This document shows, one piece after another, positions 60,526 to 64,000 of a stretch of 64,000 nucleotides of DNA; within the stretch, counting starts at the first letter, position 1; every line of letters begins with the position of its first letter. Source of the stretch: Epiperipatus broadwayi (Eukaryota > Onychophora > Udeonychophora > Euonychophora > Peripatidae). A program made the translations under genes and the position numbers. Location: contig JAQFVV010012405.1 in assembly GCA_028023455.1 (NCBI GenBank), forward strand, positions 374,001 through 438,000, given 5' to 3'. The notes beneath the pieces are model-generated. The model did not search any database and was not told where the DNA came from. It saw nothing but the letters and a program-made list of their open reading frames with translations.

Positions 60526-63500
60526 TTAACACCTTGCATAAGCATAGGCAATGATGAACATCTGATGTTTTAGTGGTTTTATTTTTATTGCAAATGTTAA
60601 AAAGTATTTTATTACAATTTTTATATACTATGTATATCTCCAGAAATAATACAAAATAATTTGTAAAATAATATAATTTTTAACATGTTATAGATAACTA
60701 AAAAAAGAAATTTCTAAATATTATAACAATTTACCACTAAAAAAAGATTTATTTTATCGCTAAAAAATTCATATATCTGAATAAAAATAATGCTATGATT
60801 GTATCCTTCTCATGTTAAGTTAAATATGTATGAAACCGTATAAACTTTAACACCCACACACATACCCATATATATATATATATATATATCATTGCTATAA
60901 CAAGAAAAACTATCTTCATTGTAGCTAATTTTGCAAAGTAAATTATTCATATATACACTCTTAAGTCTGAACACAATTTGTGGCAAAATTAAACTATTTT
61001 TTTTAGTATAATTGTTATTAAAATTTATTTTAAACTTAAATAAATTAATGAAAAAATATTAAAAGCAACAAATTTATTTAATAAAAAAAAAGTGTATGTT
61101 TCTGAGTTAGCAAAAATAATACATTTTTTTTCTTGATTCCATAATGTAAATTTAAGTCATTTTTAAAATGTGATATAATTATGAAATAAAAACATATTTT
61201 ATATTTATTGAATTTAAAAAAAACCTATGATAATAACCTTGCAACACAATTTTTTTTGAGAAATCATCATTCTGCTTTACAAAATGATTAGAAGTGATAT
61301 TATTTTGTGCAATTTGTCTTTAGTGAGTAGGACTTTATTATCCTGACATCATTTTATTGGAACTATTTAATGTAAAATTATAAAATAAATATCTCAATGC
61401 TTGTTCAGTTGACATTTTGAGATACTTTATAATTGTTAAAAAATTGGCATATAGCTCACCCTAAGAGAATATGGAAATTTTCTTAGAAAGAGTTAATATG
61501 TTATAATTTTAAATAATTAAAAAAAAAATACCATTTTAGCTTTTTTTTTTTTTTTTGCACATTATTAATAGTGGCCTTTTTAGTTTATTTTTTCATATAT
61601 TCATTTTTATTACCATGCTATGCCATTTTTTGGCATATAAAAAACTCCATTGATTAACCAAAATTGTACCTAAAATATATTGTTTCTGGATGAGTGAGGT
61701 TCATGAGTTACAAAAACCAAAAGTGAAAATAAGTGCTTCTTAACTAGTTAAAAGGGACAGTTGTTAGAGGATAATGTTCATGGGGTAGATAAGCAAGATA
61801 AAATTCAACTTTTTCAAAAAAGATAAAAATTTGCTGTAGAAAAAGTTAAAAAAACAGCATTATAATATTAAAGGCATAACATGTGATATATGAAAACATA
61901 TTTGTGATTCATGGATTGATTTATGTTAGTCATTGTAAAAGTCACATTCAATTTTTTGTTCTTTATTTTTCTCTTTTTTCCTGTAATTAGAACACCACTT
62001 TATGAGTGAATGTAAAATTGTTTATGAAAATAGTGTTTACCTTACTGTTGTGTATTTATTATAATTACTGGTTTTTCCTCATGTTTACACACATCTCCAT
62101 AGATGCCTTCAATCAGAGAATTCAGAAAAAAAGATTTAAACCATTTAGCATCACATGATCACCATCTCTTATACTAGCTCTTCACTGACAAAGGCCACAA
62201 GCCAGAAACTAATCTGGGGATATTGGATGAGTAGGCATTAGATAGGGATTTTATGCACAAGCCTTCTGGCATCCATTGATTACTCTTGTTGGCATGGGGT
62301 GGCACTACTGTATGGAGAGTTTTGTCTTGTTTAAAAAAAGATTGTAATTATATTTTTTTAATTCCATTTATACAGCCATGTATTGAGATTTTTTTTTTTT
62401 TTTAAATTCATAAATTCATATAGTTTTAAAATAATGATTTTTAATTTTTTTTTAAAAAAAAAAAACAAAGTTAAAAGAGATCAGTATAATCGAATAGCAT
62501 CAAAGGCAAAACGTTCTAGCTCTGCCTTCTTCTTTTTGATTGATTTATTTCTTTGTAATCAGTATCCATCCTATTTGCATTGACACTTTCTGCAAGCTCT
62601 CAACTTTTTATTTTAGTATTAAACTGTTATTCTATATCAAAATTCAATAAATTGAAATTGATTTGGTAACAATATATATTTGCAAATGAAAAACCAATTT
62701 AAAAATTCATATTTGAATTGTGCAAATAATGAAAAAATGTGTTCATAATGACAACAATTGATCCTTTTGTGATTGATCAGTGGCATAGAAGAATGACTCT
62801 TATAGAACAAACAAAATCTTTTTTAATTGAAATTTGTATTTAAAATGCAAATGAATAAAAAGTTGATCTCTGATAAATCTACCAAATTCTGCTTTAAAAT
62901 GTTAAAATTATTTTATAATTTTTAGAATATCACAAATTACCTTAACACAGTGTCCTCAGCCATAATTTTTATAAGGTGAAGTGATCAGAGTGCTGTGATT
63001 TTTTTTTTTGTTAATGTTACTGTGCATGTTATTAATTTTTATTTTTAAAAATAAAATATGTGCATACAAAATAACAATGTAATAATGTATACTTTTTATT
63101 TTTACTAATTACTACACAAATATTATATAAAAATATGAATCTTAATAAACTTCACAAAGAAATAACATTTTAATTATTCAAAAAATGTTCTAAAAATAAT
63201 AAAGATTTGAAATTCTGTTAATTCTTCATTTATTCTGTTTTCACTAAATAACATATTTAGAGGGTTATAATTGGAAATGGGAGGGTTTTTATCAATTTAT
63301 TTTATGGCACAAATAATAAACACCAAACACTGTTTTTTCTCTTACAATCAAAAGGCCAGAGAAATTGATTTTAGATTTCACTTACCAGTCTCATATAAAG
63401 AATTATTAAAATTGTAAACTGATTATTATTACAATTATGAAAGTTATTATTACAACCACATCAATAAATGTTAATTTAAGTTAAATGGAGGCTATTTTAT

Positions 63501-64000
63501 TGTGATTTTTTAAAACTGGAGATGAAATGTTGAATTCAGAAAATGCATTTAATGTTAGCCATTATTTTGATTCCCTGAGCATTTTATCCCACTGGTACAT
63601 GAGTATCTGATTCTAAAACTAAAAATTTATGAATTGATTTCTAGATTACTCTGTATGTGAATATTTGGACATTGTATAACTTTTCAAACAGTTAATTGCT
63701 TTACTTTAATGTATTTTAATATATCATTCATGGTTATGAAATATATATGCTTAGAAACCATGGATATATATCTAGAATAAGTCAATTATGTTGTTGCTTA
63801 TGCAATCTGATATCATTTGTAAAAATTTGAACAAATGGAAAATCATTCACAACCTTGGAATATTTTGATGTAAAATTTTACATGAGTACAAAGATTAAAA
63901 TCTATCTGTGCGAATTTGATTGTGATTGTTATTTAATGCAGTTTTTTAAATTATTTTATTGCGATATTTCAAAATCCATTTTCAGTTCTTTTAATGTTAT
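60526..64000. other. Unassigned AT-rich sequence to the window end
   Basis: Apart from the repeat copy at 62180-62320 and a TA run at 60870-60888, I see no gene or element. A-rich and T-rich runs are frequent. Confidence 0.4.
62180..62320 (-). repeat. Inverted copy of the 60.4-kb repeat
   Basis: The minus strand reads TAGTGCCACCCC..., AGAAGGCTTGTGCATAAAAT and CCCTATCT, matching the interior of 60427-60525. The flanking GACAGTAGCAAA arms are not seen here, and the copy continues into sequence not present at 60.4 kb. Confidence 0.45.

Overview
This window is very AT-rich (roughly three quarters A+T by eye). It has long (AT)n tracts, no prokaryotic gene layout and no long uninterrupted host ORF. 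Its recognisable content is RTE-type LINEs, Penelope-like elements (PLEs) with GIY-YIG endonuclease, a nuclear-type tRNA-Gly, foldback elements, minisatellites and a hammerhead-ribozyme satellite. This fits an intergenic or intronic region of an invertebrate animal genome. I cannot name the taxon. I found no convincing host protein gene; one open stretch at 31.06-31.23 kb behind a good 3' splice-site sequence is only a weak exon candidate.

Layout. 0.7-2.7 kb: a PLE locus with a minus-strand RT plus GIY-YIG copy abutting a plus-strand GIY-YIG copy, the latter broken by a foldback insertion. 3.08-3.19 kb: a small element with perfect 38-bp terminal inverted repeats. 5.64-5.92 kb: a ~275-bp imperfect palindrome. 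6.10-10.43 kb: large non-coding repeat A; its diverged sister B lies at 45.35-50.26 kb. 11.0-17.3 kb: an RTE copy split by a 3.0-kb insertion (C, 12.2-15.2 kb) that carries tRNA-like sequence. 21.98-22.34 and 22.84-26.6 kb: two minus-strand RTE copies. 27.5-34.8 kb: mostly unassigned AT-rich sequence with two long (AT)n tracts. 34.86-37.55 kb: two RTE fragments meeting tail to tail. 37.55-38.82 kb: a palindromic PLE with a candidate 11-bp target-site duplication. 38.88-40.70 kb: a five-unit satellite with a hammerhead ribozyme on the minus strand of four units. 41.4-44.7 kb: fragments of another LINE lineage. 50.6-51.5 kb: a relative of C followed by a 66-bp minisatellite. 51.93-52.56 kb: a third palindromic PLE, with tRNA-Gly(TCC) 60 bp beyond it. 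55.9-57.8 kb: the best-preserved RTE 3' half. 57.8-64 kb: mostly unassigned.

The most interesting item is the satellite at 38.88-40.70 kb. Read on the minus strand, each intact unit contains a type I hammerhead: core CTGACGA, a stem-II hairpin, GAAA, a three-pair stem III closed by an AT loop, cleavage triplet ATC, and a stem I made of a perfect 6-bp inner and a perfect 5-bp outer helix around an internal loop. Tandem ~405-410-bp units with one type I hammerhead each resemble the small animal retrozymes, and this array starts about 55 bp from the end of a PLE, the element class proposed to mobilise them. The other two PLE families here also carry GAAA plus short-stem-III motifs that look like decayed hammerheads.

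All other mobile elements look inactive: the RTE and PLE reading frames carry stops and frameshifts. Calls rest on reading translations and on comparing repeats within the window by eye; no database search was run, and boundaries marked approximate may be off by tens of bases.
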